This document shows positions 1 to 10,542 of a stretch of 64,000 nt of DNA, piece by piece (the stretch's first letter is position 1; every line of letters begins with the position of its first letter). Made by a program: the position numbers and the translations under genes. Location of the stretch: assembly GCA_010094045.1 (NCBI GenBank), contig ML986649.1:171437-235436 (forward strand). The letters are read 5' to 3'. The DNA is from Lojkania enalia. Taxonomy: Eukaryota > Ascomycota > Dothideomycetes > Pleosporales. Under the pieces are notes generated by a model, which worked only from the letters and a program-made list of their open reading frames with translations, had not been told where the DNA came from and did not search any database.

Positions 1-1436
1 TTTGCCCAATACAACCTCTAGGCCCCAGACTAAAAGGCTGGGCCGCCTCCAAAATATCCCAACTCTTCGATACCCTATCTTTAGCCCATCGATCGGGCTT
101 GAAGGTCATCGGGTCCTCCCAGTTCCTGGAACTTAGGTTGGCAGAAAATGCATTGGTGCTCACAACAGTGCCTTCTGGGACAAAAATTCCGTCAACCGTA
201 TCCCCTCCCCTCGGTACCAATCTAGGCAATCCTGGTGCGACAGGTGCATAGATTCTCATTGCCTCGAGAATTACTGTTCGCAAAAAAGGTAGAGAAACAG
301 CGTCTTGAGCGTTGATGGACTTGTAGGTGGGAAATCTAGTACGGATTTCGTTCTTCAGGCGATTATAGAGAGCTTTGTCTCGCAGAATGTAGTTTAAGGC
401 TGTTTTAATGGTTATATTAGTAGTGTCAGTTCCGGCTTGTAGCAGTTCGGCGGCTTGCGCAGCGATATGAATGGCGCCTTGCGATTCGTCCATATTTTCT
501 TGCAGGCGCGTAAGAAAATCGGGACGTTTTGAGGGGTTGGCAAGACGCCTGATTGGATTGATTAGTGAATGGCTTGCACCGGCTAGACTTGCTTACTCTT
601 GAGCAATCTTAAGTGCGAATTGCTCGTGCTTCTTATTGCCTTCCAACAATCTGAGCAATGTACGCGCGAAAAAAAGTGCATATATCTTGCCAGCAATAGG
701 GAATCGCTTCATGATATCGATGATTCCGACTTGGCGAGTGGCTTCGTGAATAAATTTTACACTCGGATGCTGGCCGCCGTTCTTCAGTGCATCGAAACTC
801 TTTCCGAAAGCCAAGCTTCCCATGATGTCAAACATACATAGCCTCAGCCACCAATCAAATTCCATGACCTCTCCCTTCTTTACGCCGATCTCTCTCACAT
901 TGGCCACTAGGTGTTCAATAATATCCTCTACCAGAGGCTCTTGTTCTTTCAATGCCAGGCTGCTGAATGCATGGCTCATGAATCTTCGCATCGATGCATG
1001 CTCCTTTGGATCCCGAGACGTGATGATTCCGTGAATGCCTTCTTCAATAAACATATATCCATCGTAGAACTCAGACTTGATGAACGTCTGATGTCCATGC
1101 CGGAAGCCATAGATATCTTTCCAGGATTGCGCCGTGTTGAAGCTGATTTCATTGGGCGCGACACAGACTACTGGCCCGTACTTCTCGTGCATAGAGTGAA
1201 TCCAGAATTCTTTGCGTCTACGGAGTAACCAGTATGAGTATGGTACGTTGGAGTAGTGGCATAACCATGGGCCGGGAAACTTTCGTAGCGGGTTTGTTAA
1301 GGCTGTGTAGAGTTTGTGGAGCAATGTGAGGAGCGTCTACAGCAATTAGCGGAACTACGACCAGGAAGTTAGAATCATTTACGAAGAATACAAGGCCAGC
1401 CCAGACAAGGGCGATAGGAGACAGTGCGAAGAGCAT
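1..1436 (-). CDS. Cytochrome P450 monooxygenase, 3' end cut off by window edge
   Basis: Haem-thiolate monooxygenase, probably ER-anchored and acting on a secondary metabolite or xenobiotic; substrate unknown. Exons are 1383-1436, 597-1336 and <1-548, with introns of 46 and 48 nt (GTAAAT..TGTAG with branch GCTAAT; GTAAGC..TCAG with branch ACTAAT). Exon 1 supplies the start MLFALSPIALVWAGLVFF, a membrane anchor; the Pro-rich hinge KFPGPW follows. In exon 3 the I-helix motif AGTDTT, the K-helix ExxR (EAMR) and the haem-binding FSLGPRGCIG are all intact. The window ends two codons after the haem Cys, so the last 40 or so residues are missing. The overall look is of the fungal trichothecene/isotrichodermin C-15 hydroxylase-like P450s, but I would not name a subfamily. 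No PKS, NRPS or terpene cyclase is visible beside it; a decayed flavin monooxygenase lies 3 kb away. Confidence 0.93.
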
Positions 1437-2383
1437 TACTTAGTGAGTGCTGGCGTCTCGACTAAGGACAATTTAGCTACATATAATTAGAAGAGCGCGA
1501 TAACATTGAGCGCTGGATCCTATATACCCCGCGCAAACAATATTTTACACCAACCCACCTCGTTTCATGAACACTAATATCAATGCTGGCTTGTCAACGC
1601 CAGCCTGTCAATACCTCGCTTCTCATTGATCCAATACCGAACGGTAGGCAGCGAGCAAACACCGCTTCACCAACACAGATATGCAGTCCGATACACAATA
1701 GATACTGTCCCCCAATCAGCTGAAGGCATTATGCGAAATGAGTGCAAATAAATACACAACATCATAGGCCGTCCCACAAATAGGCTATGCTTACAGTCAT
1801 ACAAAACGCTTGGGGTTCGTGGCAACCGCCCTAGGATATTTGATTGGTAGGTGGAATTTCGAGAGGCGGGGTTTGCATAAAAACAACTGTAGTCAATATA
1901 CAGTCCAAGTTGTCGGACGCGAATCACGATAGGAGTAGTATGACAGGGCGTGCGTGTGACTAGGGTTTACATCTCTGTAAGAAACTAATGGGCATTGGTT
2001 AAAGTAAGTAAAATGGCTTCAACTTTGGTTTTATTTCTCATAGCATATATATTTATTAATGGTATTCTTATAATTGAATATACACAGCGCCGACAAACAG
2101 AAGCTGGAATTTAGACGATACTATCAGCCCTCATCTCGGGATTAACATATTCGAAATTATGCTGGATATATATCCTGGCTTCACGTGATTCTCTAAGTGG
2201 TCGCTTCTATCCTCGTTTAGCTTAAAACTATACACGAAATTTATATTGAAGTGGACGAGAGCAGAGAAATGCATCAAATAAAGTTCATTACAGCAAAAGC
2301 TACAGAGTCTTCGTTAGATCCTATCATATCGATAAAATGGAATTTGACACATGATTTTTGATACTGAAATCTGCCCCTTTTTC
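1437..2383. other. AT-rich intergenic, no gene seen
   Basis: Upstream region of the P450. The reading frames are short, lack family resemblance and are interrupted. I see no RNA gene. Confidence 0.6.
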
Positions 2384-2520
2384 CTACTATCCTATTATAG
2401 TTGGCCTGTTTTCAGGCCTATATAGTCTCGCCACTGCCAGCCTCTGGCCAGGCGGGCCACTTACCCTCCTTCAATACATCAATATTTGCCTCAGCAATTG
2501 GTGCTGCCTGATACGCGACA
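2384..2520 (+). repeat. Dispersed repeat, copy A (inverted partner at 41729-41864)
   Basis: About 137 bp that reappears in reverse complement near 41.8 kb at roughly 90 percent identity by eye. One end is CTACTATCCTATTATAG, the other ends near GCGACA. Differences are mainly transitions. In reverse complement one frame reads with few stops (AEANIDVLKEGKWPA), which suggests it derives from a mobile-element coding region. I cannot name the family. Confidence 0.75.
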
Positions 2521-3662
2521 AAATCAATTATCTTTACGAATTCCCTACTCACCTTCCTTTCAGTATTTGTCTAGATAGAATCTTCTGAGGTTGAATCCTC
2601 AACATATTTATACTCCTATAAATATAGAACAAGCCGGGAAGACTATTATACTCTGAATAGGGTATTAGCATCGCTATTATGAGAAGGAACATGCATCAAT
2701 ACGATCGTAGATATATGTGATTTTCGTTTAGTTTACCTTTTCCTTCTAAGTTAAATAATTGTTCAATGAGAAAAACTTGCAACTTTATTAAATTTAAAAG
2801 AAAAAAAAAGATGCGTTCTTCATAATAGCAGTGCGGGTCCTCTTTCTACGGTATTTCAGTCAACAAGAATCCCTCATCTAGCATAAGCTAGCCTGTTTTT
2901 CTGTATTCATTGAAAAGAAATGAACAGAATAATGCGGACGAGAAGATTGTAAAACATGTCTATCGCACATGCGATATTTTTGGATATAGATTCTATTTCG
3001 CGCGAATTGCAACGCTATGTCTGGCATCAACAGTGTCAAACTATAGATGTTTGCCTAGTGCAAAAGTCGGCTAACTAAATTTGGCAAACAGTGCGACCCT
3101 ATCTCCGTGCCCGACCTCATCAAGATTGTAAGGCATTTCTATGGGCTATATTACTAGAATTATTCACCTTGGCACAAAAGATGTATGGATAATGCCGTTT
3201 CACAAAAGCTACGTACGCCATGATGCAAGGCGCAGCCTGACAAAGCATTCCGATTGGTCAGCTAGTGTTGGTAATTGGCATATTTTCATTTCGCATCTCG
3301 CACGACAACGCAACACACGACACGGGGGCCTTTTCGTTAGTTATTACTATGCACCTAGAAGTATTGATATCTCATGCGTTCGGAGCTTGTGATTAATCTC
3401 ATTCTTTCTATAGATTTCACGTATCGTTAACGTCGAAGACTTTGGATTTTTATTGAGTAGGGCATGGTAAGTTTAAACGAATGGATCTGCGACTTGTGGG
3501 CATTAAATTCCCTAAATATTGCTACACATCTGTTATTCGTATTCTTGCCCCATTAGGGTGGAGGGGGATCTAGGCAGAGTCGTAGGTCAGCCTCATCCAA
3601 ATCGCGCGAGTATGAATAACACGTAACAACTGAACCTATGCAACCTGGTGGGATCTCGAAAG
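2521..3662. other. AT-rich intergenic, no gene seen
   Basis: Homopolymer-rich sequence leading to the promoter of the small secreted protein. Nothing coding recognised. Confidence 0.55.
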
Positions 3663-3681
3663 TATTTAAATCACTATATAG
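3663..3681 (+). promoter_or_regulatory. TATA-like elements of the small secreted protein gene
   Basis: TATTTAAA (3663-3670) and TATATAG (3675-3681) lie 70-85 bp before the ATG at 3749, a usual place for a fungal core promoter. Assigned by position and sequence only. Confidence 0.5.
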
Positions 3682-3748
3682 CTCCTAAAATCCCTCATCC
3701 ACTACCATCCTCCCACACTATCTACAAAGTGCTCGTTCTTTGCCCATC

Positions 3749-4267
3749 ATGCAAATCTTCAACTCTATTCTTGCCATAACTTCTGTCCTTGCGCTCTTAG
3801 GAACGGCCGCTGCAGCCCCAAAATCCAACTCAATAACTATCGGCAAACGCGAAATTACTGTTGATGACGGGAACAAATTCCAAAGACATGGGGGAGGACC
3901 ATGCGCTGAACTCTCCCATATCTTAGAAGGCATAACTGACGAGCGAATCCAACGACTGATGGAAGTTGAACCAACCGGCGGCTCCTACAAAATTGCCTTG
4001 TTTCAACGCGATGATCGCATCAGCATGTTTTTCCGTGTCGATGTCTACAACTACGATGAAGAGGTTAACAAGAACTCTGGCAATATCAGATCGTATTTAG
4101 AAAAAGCTGCGACATACGCGTCTGGGGATGATCCGGGTAGGCCGGGGAAATATAGTCGGGGAGGATGGTATCAGCTTATGGCCGGCGATGATATTCGTAG
4201 TAGATTCGTGGTTGACGTATTTTGCACGAATTTGCGTAGTGAATGTGGAGGTTGTCCCAAGAATTAG
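3749..4267 (+). CDS. Small secreted Cys-containing protein, candidate effector
   Basis: A 172-residue protein of unknown function, intronless. The start at 3749 gives a clear signal peptide (MQIFNSILAITSVLALLGTA, cleavage near Ala20-Ala23). A Lys-Arg pair at residues 33-34 could be a Kex2-type processing site, followed by a Gly-rich patch. Four cysteines (52, 159, 166, 169) could make two disulphides. The body is acidic and polar with no motif I recognise. TATA-like boxes sit about 75 bp upstream. It is isolated between repeat-rich sequence and a dead gene, the usual setting of lineage-specific secreted proteins. The effector role is inference from size, signal peptide and location only. Confidence 0.8.
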   Translation: MQIFNSILAITSVLALLGTAAAAPKSNSITIGKREITVDDGNKFQRHGGGPCAELSHILEGITDERIQRLMEVEPTGGSYKIALFQRDDRISMFFRVDVYNYDEEVNKNSGNIRSYLEKAATYASGDDPGRPGKYSRGGWYQLMAGDDIRSRFVVDVFCTNLRSECGGCPKN

Positions 4268-4629
4268 AAGTGGCAGTAGAGTTCTTTGAGGGTAGCGGCC
4301 TAGGTGTAATCTTCGTTTGTGGGGCGCTATTGCTATTTTTCACGTTTTAGGTCTAGTAGATCAAAATCAGGGTGTATATCAATATATTATCTCTCCTTGG
4401 CTCTTTGGAGTTCCAGCCCTTTCATTATACGCTTAGGCTTATTGCAAGTCCGCAAGGATCGAGCAAGGTCTAACCTCGTGAAAAGCCGCTAGATAGCACT
4501 ATAAAATAATCAAACTCAGGCATATGATGAGGGAAACACTCCCTGTAGTGATTGCTGGAGGAATTAGCAAATTTGAGGACGAGAAAACCGCTACGCTTTC
4601 GTGAAGCTTACTATCTCCTCCCTCACGAT
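4268..4629. other. Intergenic, no gene seen
   Basis: 3' flank of the small secreted protein gene and of the decayed monooxygenase, which converge here. Confidence 0.5.
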
Positions 4630-6385
4630 GTTCAATAGTCTCCTAGAAAATCCCTATCAGCGCCCTTGCAGCACTATAGCAGTGCCATGATCCAAAAGGC
4701 GGAATTTAGCATTTAGTGGACCTCTAACAGCCCAAATATTCAGCAGGTTTCATCCTCGTCTTGTCTCTAACGCCATTCAAAGAACCTTGGCAAAAATCGG
4801 TACGTTTCCCATATCTTTGGCCAACTGTAATCCATAACTGTCATGTTCAACACCGTACGTGACTCGAGTGTCGGGTGCCTAACGGATACGATAGTTCAAC
4901 TCATCGGCCGAGCTGAGAGGTTGAGTTAGAAGACCGAATTGGTTCATGGTAAATAGCATATCTTATGATTCAAATAGTAGTAGAATCGCGCCAAAGCCTA
5001 GACAAATGAAGTCGATAAAGTCAATTATTAGATCATGCTTCTTCTATACTTATCGCAGGTCTTCGTCCAACCCAATGAGTTATGGTCTCTTCCTTTCATT
5101 TACAGCAATGTTGAAGTATGGGAATGATGGAAGATATCCTGTGGCAAAGATTATGGTATTAGGCTTGATTATTTTTCGGAAACGGCCATATCCCGGACGG
5201 CCACTATTAAGAAGGTGAGCAATGCCATTCCTCATGAAACGAAATGGGAGTGGAATTGTGTCGATGATGCGGGATGGATGAGGCTGGCATTCAATATCGA
5301 TGAAGAAACGACATATTCGATGGATTAGGGGCCAGATATTCGGACGCCAAGCTTTATTGAAAAAGACCAAGAGGTATGAGTTTATGATATACAAGCCCAT
5401 CTCTGTGGACTAGATGTAACTTACTCCTGAAAGCATTGAATCGATAACCGGATATCCACCTATCCATTAATTAAGTCCACGGGATTGCCGGAAATGGCCT
5501 AACTAGGTGCTTCAACCGCCATAAAATGGTAAGATATCCAAACAGGCATGCTGTCACGGACCATTCTGTGTACGTACATGGATTAGAAGAGAGTAAAATT
5601 GTCCGACAACGATTGGCAAAGCTGTCCTATCCATACCATAGCGAAATAGCCGCGGAAGAAATTGCTCATTTAGGAATCTCGAGGACGCTTGTTAAAACCT
5701 AAATCAGCGGAACTTGAGAATGCTCCTACCTTAGTAGCGCCGAGCCAACCATCCTGATGACAAAGCACAGTGCTTTTAGGATCGCTGGTAACGCCTAAAT
5801 GACGGATATCTACGCTAGTATCCCCCGCTAGCAGAACCACAATTTCCCGCCCTTTCCCAAAATACTCACGAAAGTTGGGGTCTTCCGGATGCATTATCTT
5901 CTAAGTGTTCGATGCTAGGTATAATCGGCCGGTATCTTGCAACATGAACACTAGAGCAAATTGTGATTGCATCACAGCTCTATTCATTTATTTCACTATT
6001 GTGCATCTGATAGGTAGCTATGTGGCTACTTGTTTCGTATTGCTCTATTGAAACAACCTTGTGGTTCAAATAAATGCCCGGCCAAAGGTCAAAATGTGTC
6101 GTAGAGTCGAAAAGTAATGCCACAAATCTTCCTGTCGAGAAGAAGCCCGGCTCATCAGGGAAAGGGGAGGTGAGAAAGTCTAAGAAAGAAGTGAGAAGGT
6201 TCGATGATACGAACTCTGCATCTTAGTATGTAAGGATGTTGAACATACCGCCGAGCTTGTCTTGCTGCTCGAATAACTTGAACGATAAAGGCTGGGTGTG
6301 AAAGCGAAGGTGAGCTTCTCCAAGACACTTTAGTTAGGCCGGAAGGTAAGCTATCGATAGTTGCTACGCAAATTGTCAACGATTT
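4630..6385 (-). pseudogene. Decayed flavin-containing monooxygenase
   Basis: Pieces of a class B flavin monooxygenase appear in the right order on the minus strand but in shifting frames with stops. Near 6370 is a degraded FAD-binding GxGxSG region (VATIDSLPSGLTKV), then FEQQDKLGG near 6270, FPFPDEPGFF near 6170 and NHKVVSIEQ near 6065. A second nucleotide-binding region (LLAGDTSVDIRHL, with the glycines damaged) lies near 5830, followed by the ATGYLPSFPYF motif near 5130. The C-terminal EHDSYGLQLAKDMG is near 4820 and AKFRLLDHG near 4690. Because both ends can be found, the gene was once full length. Several stops are consistent with CAA/CAG to TAA/TAG changes. The boundaries are approximate. 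In life it would have been an FAD/NADPH enzyme oxidising a small molecule. Confidence 0.82.
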
Positions 6386-7309
6386 TGTAATTTCCTACGA
6401 TTTCGTCCCCTCTTGTCGTTCCTAAGTCACTGCTCGTCGCCTTGGCCGACGCCAGCAATATCGAGCGCTGCACTGAAACGACGAATCTCATTTAAACACC
6501 CAACTTATAAAGCCTACTACACAACCTAAAGCTATATGGACAATTCTACGGGGTTTTCCGCAGACTGAAAGCGAAGGCTAATATCAGACGGTTAAGAAAT
6601 CTAGGCAACGCCGTCCGAAGGACTGCTTTCTACCCGTCCCACTAACGTCACTGGCGACAGTTGTAGTCGCTTTAATGGTTCTTTTTCTCCTCCCCAAAAG
6701 ATTTTGTAGCAATGAGGCACTCTTTCCAACATACTGGAAATCCGTCAGTCCAAGTGATAATAGCTCGATAGTTGATTGGTCAGAATCTGTTGAAATTCAT
6801 CACATGACTGTAGAATATCTGCCGACCCTATAGCTAAGTGGATCAAGACATTTAGTTAATACCGGCTATATATGTAACGAACTGATCTTTTTATTTCCGA
6901 ATTCTCATATGTAATACACGACAAAGAATTTAGTTCCATAATTGCCTTACTAACATGAGGGATTCTAGTTGGATCAAGATCATTTATTCCGTGTGCTTGT
7001 AAGACAGAGATATCAATATTTTATGTTCTTTTGAGTGTGTATTGTGAGCCCCTGCGAAAAAAAGAGAAAACACGATAAGTTTACCAGCAAGGTTTTACTG
7101 TCTATATATCCCGTACATCAATAGTTTGATCCACCACTGAGCTTTCAATCAAGTTAATTCTAGCGTAGGTTACAGGCGGGCTGAGCATCCCACTAACTTA
7201 TCCGACATCTAGAGTGATAGGCCTTATTACCAAATGAGAGGATATATATATGAAAGTAGTTCTAGCTTATTTGCTATCTACTATATTTTTCTTAGACGTA
7301 CGTGAATTA
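6386..7309. other. AT-rich intergenic, no gene seen
   Basis: Sequence between two decayed elements, with no reading frame of note. Confidence 0.5.
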
Positions 7310-7690
7310 TGCCCTCTCACTCTACAGCGCGTACAGCCGGCATGAACCTGCCTTTTCACACCTTCTCCTACCCTAATCTAACGTATTTTAGCCTCAAGTT
7401 GCTCCTCAACGTCCTTATAACTATATCTTTATTATCCGCCTTTGTTAGAGTACCCTATTTCTAGATCTGCTTCTTTTTATTATGTACGCATTATAGCTAC
7501 TTCATTTACCTTCTAAAGCTGAGCAACTTGATCACGTAGCAGGACAATAGGGTGAATTATCAGCTCAACATCTTTAGCAAGCTGATTGATTGGCTCCATA
7601 ATGTGACCCCATTATTACGTATTGCCAATTTGTAGGGATACCATTAATATTAATCAATGAAGCGATCCTATTAAGAACCTTAGAAGCATT
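7310..7690 (-). mobile_element. Pogo/Fot1-type transposase relic, C-terminal part
   Basis: Read on the minus strand, 7610-7310 gives INQLAKDVELIIH, then LLRDQVAQL and KVNEVA, a broken basic stretch, KGG and KDVEEQLEAKIR. This is the order of the C-terminal tail of pogo/Fot1 transposases, downstream of the DDE domain. Stops replace several expected residues and no catalytic motif remains, so it is inactive. The terminal repeats were not found. A longer relative lies at 40.1-41.6 kb. Confidence 0.72.
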
Positions 7691-8873
7691 CACTCCCATA
7701 TTTGCTTCTGTTCATCTGGGGCACTTCTCGAAATACCGTAGATCATTGGAACGGTCTCAAAGTATTTTCCTCTTGTTCTCGGAGGGAAATAGAGATTATC
7801 AAGTAGACAACCTCTAGAGTTTCGTGTGGCAAGGTGCGATCAGCTCGACTTCCATGCATATGGCCAAATGCCAATATTATGACTGTTAGGGCCTATGTAT
7901 CTTTACAGAATACAGGGAAGCAAGCTCTCTGTGCCCAAGATCACGTGAAGGATCAGCAGCACCCTAGGGTCGATTCGCGGGGCTCGTTAATTATCACCTG
8001 TAAGGTACTTATAAAAATATCAAAGCTCGGCAAAAACTTAGCATTGTTTCTCGAGGATTACGTTTTGATTTAGGTAATCTATGGGCCTAAAATAGCAAAG
8101 CTATGCTTTATAGAATGAAAATTATAAGAGAGGAGTCCACTAAGAGTTCATCCTGACCTATTCTTTACTCTATCACGGCAAGCAGGTGGGCCTATAACCA
8201 AGAGTCTGAGTGGGCTGAACTGTTCCTTCCTTGCTCTGGTCGTGCGACAAGGCGTTGAGAGCGTTTATAGAATCTAAAAGGAGACCGTGAGCAGAGTAAA
8301 GTGGATCTATTTCGAAGTCTGACTCAGGACCCATGATTCAATGCAACATTTTGGTATCACCTCCACAGTTTGCCCCTCGAAGTCTCAGGCAACAAGGTGT
8401 GGATTCTGGTGATGGAGACAGGGATTATCCAAACCGATAACCCTGCTGAGATTCCAAATGCGGCCCAACGTCGAGCCTTGTGTCACCTTAGCTCACCATC
8501 GCCTTCGTACAGTACCAGTGTCGACAACGCTATAAATATCGTGAACCCGAAAGCGTCACGTCATTTAGGTTCATCAGCTCATTTTCTGCCCTACCGCGCT
8601 TGTGTATGGTTCGCTTGATCGATCAGGTGAGGTCCGAGCCGAGGCTGATGCCGTTTTCGCGACCTTGCATGGGGGTCACGTGGAGAACACCATACCAAAT
8701 CCATCAACTTTGCCCGTATAACTTTATTGGAACCCGTAAATGCGACTCCGGTCACGTATTCCAGACGTTCAAAGCTAAGCCATGCATTCCTATATATCTG
8801 GCACCACCCACCCCATGAATCTAGAATTTCCAGTCACTCGTTCGTCATTACGCAGCAGCGTCAAACTTACAAA
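7691..8873. other. Intergenic / promoter side of the GPI protein gene
   Basis: No supported gene. The frames at 7834-8073 and 8370-8618 are short and without recognisable features. Confidence 0.5.
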
Positions 8874-10184
8874 ATGAAATACCTACTTGCTGCGGCTGCT
8901 ATGCTGGCAGTCGCATCATCTCACTCACCAGACGCAACCACGACAGATCCTTTTTTGACTTGCACATGGAATGGGGAAGAAAAGATTTGTACCTGTCCCA
9001 CAGGCTTTTACTACAACGGAGAGAATTGCATTAGGAACATACCCACTCCAACAAAATCATGTCAATGGGGTTATTACATCGATATCCAGGGAAACTGTGT
9101 AGCCAGCATACGAACTCCGTCTCCAACTACATGTCTATATGGCATATACACGGATTATCGGGGACCGCACTGCAATCCATCGCCCACTGTTAATTTGTAT
9201 CCTTGCCCCACCCCGAGTCAAATGAGCTGCAGCTGCTATCCAGGTTATTATAACGATTACAGAGGTCATTGCAGGAGGATCCAGTCACCAACTCCGCCAA
9301 CATCAACATCAACATCAACATGCCTTTGGGGCTATTATACGGACTACAGGGGCCACACGCGCTGTTCTCCCAGCCCAACACCAACTTCGACATGCCCTTG
9401 GGGCTATTATACAGATTATAGGGGCCACACGCGCTGTTCCCCTAGCCCAACGCCAACACCCTGTCCTACGGACTATTACGAGGATTGTCTGGATAATTGT
9501 TGGGCTCCCTCTGAAACGGCAACGGCAACTATGATCTATGGTTATTGGGATCAATTCCATCATTGCGTCTGCCCCACTGGATGGACTACCCGTGCCAATG
9601 TTGGGACCTGTTATCGTGAGCTTAGTTCAACTCCTTCAAGCACTGCCACGAGTTCTTCCTCACTTGTTTGCCCACCCGGCTCGGAGCCTGATGGCATGGG
9701 TGGATGCAAGCCTTTCTATTTAACGACTTCTACGGCTACAGCTTCTCCGTCTCCGGGAACTACATGCGGCGGGTATAACTCGACCAACTGCACTCCGACC
9801 CCCCCAGGTCCAACGGTGATCACCAAAACCGAGCACCACATCGAAACCCTTACTGTTTGTCCATCATCAACTACATGCCATGGTCAGACTGTTACTTGGA
9901 CACATACCTATGGCCCTACCTCTTGCCCGCCAGTTGTGACTTGCACTTGCGTCCTTCCGGGTGGATATCCAACGCTCACATCATGCCCGCGTAGTGTTAC
10001 ATGCACCGGACAGACAACGACTATTACAGAAGGAGTTACGGTAGTATTGCCTTCCGAGTCACTTCCAACTCCGAATGTACCTCCACAGCCGTCGTCAACT
10101 CCACCGTTGGAGCTTGGTGGAGCAGCTGCTACAGGTGGCGTTGGGTTAATGGCAATTTTGTTCGGCGCTTTTGCTGCATTGTAA
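8874..10184 (+). CDS. GPI-anchored cell-surface protein with tandem Cys-rich modules
   Basis: A 436-residue intronless protein. I use the ATG at 8874, which gives the signal peptide MKYLLAAAAMLAVASS; the frame is open further upstream but that part lacks secretory character. Residues 30-230 hold repeated short modules of the type C..GYY.DYRG..C separated by Ser/Thr/Pro linkers. Two of them are near-identical copies (WGYYTDYRGHTRCSPSPTPT) in direct tandem. The middle has further Cys pairs, and around 340-400 two related C-P-S-S-T-T-C-x-G-Q-T segments occur. The end is Pro/Ser-rich, then a Gly/Ala run and a hydrophobic tail (LMAILFGAFAAL), as in GPI anchor signals. Expected at the cell wall or plasma membrane, perhaps in adhesion or surface masking. 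No enzymatic motif is seen, and the function is unknown. Confidence 0.85.
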   Translation: MKYLLAAAAMLAVASSHSPDATTTDPFLTCTWNGEEKICTCPTGFYYNGENCIRNIPTPTKSCQWGYYIDIQGNCVASIRTPSPTTCLYGIYTDYRGPHCNPSPTVNLYPCPTPSQMSCSCYPGYYNDYRGHCRRIQSPTPPTSTSTSTCLWGYYTDYRGHTRCSPSPTPTSTCPWGYYTDYRGHTRCSPSPTPTPCPTDYYEDCLDNCWAPSETATATMIYGYWDQFHHCVCPTGWTTRANVGTCYRELSSTPSSTATSSSSLVCPPGSEPDGMGGCKPFYLTTSTATASPSPGTTCGGYNSTNCTPTPPGPTVITKTEHHIETLTVCPSSTTCHGQTVTWTHTYGPTSCPPVVTCTCVLPGGYPTLTSCPRSVTCTGQTTTITEGVTVVLPSESLPTPNVPPQPSSTPPLELGGAAATGGVGLMAILFGAFAAL

Positions 10185-10542
10185 AGTTGCATGGTCACAG
10201 CTTATGTCAGAATGATGATTTTTTGCTATCTCTCCTCATTAACTGGTATTGTAATATTGGGGTTTTCTCAGGGTTTAGGGTGGTTTGGCGTAAATGGAAG
10301 TGATGTAAATGTTGCAGGGGACCAAGTATTGAACGAAGTTGTATATAAGTCTGCAAGACTTCACGCATTCCTTTAATTGGTATCGGAAAGACAGGTACAT
10401 AGGTGGCATTTGTAAGCGAATCGAGTTCTATGTATTTCTGTATGTCCCTGACCTTCACTAAGTGCGGAGTAAATTACAGCTACGACAAGCTACGCGTCTA
10501 CATTGAAACTACGTCGGTAGGAGGCTGGTGTTGTCCCGAAGC
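10185..10542. other. Convergent 3' intergenic region
   Basis: Lies between the GPI protein (plus) and the HET gene (minus). Nothing coding seen. Confidence 0.5.

Noticed and set aside
8727..8873. Upstream extension of the GPI protein frame
   Set aside because: Open by chance; only the ATG at 8874 gives a signal peptide at the N terminus.
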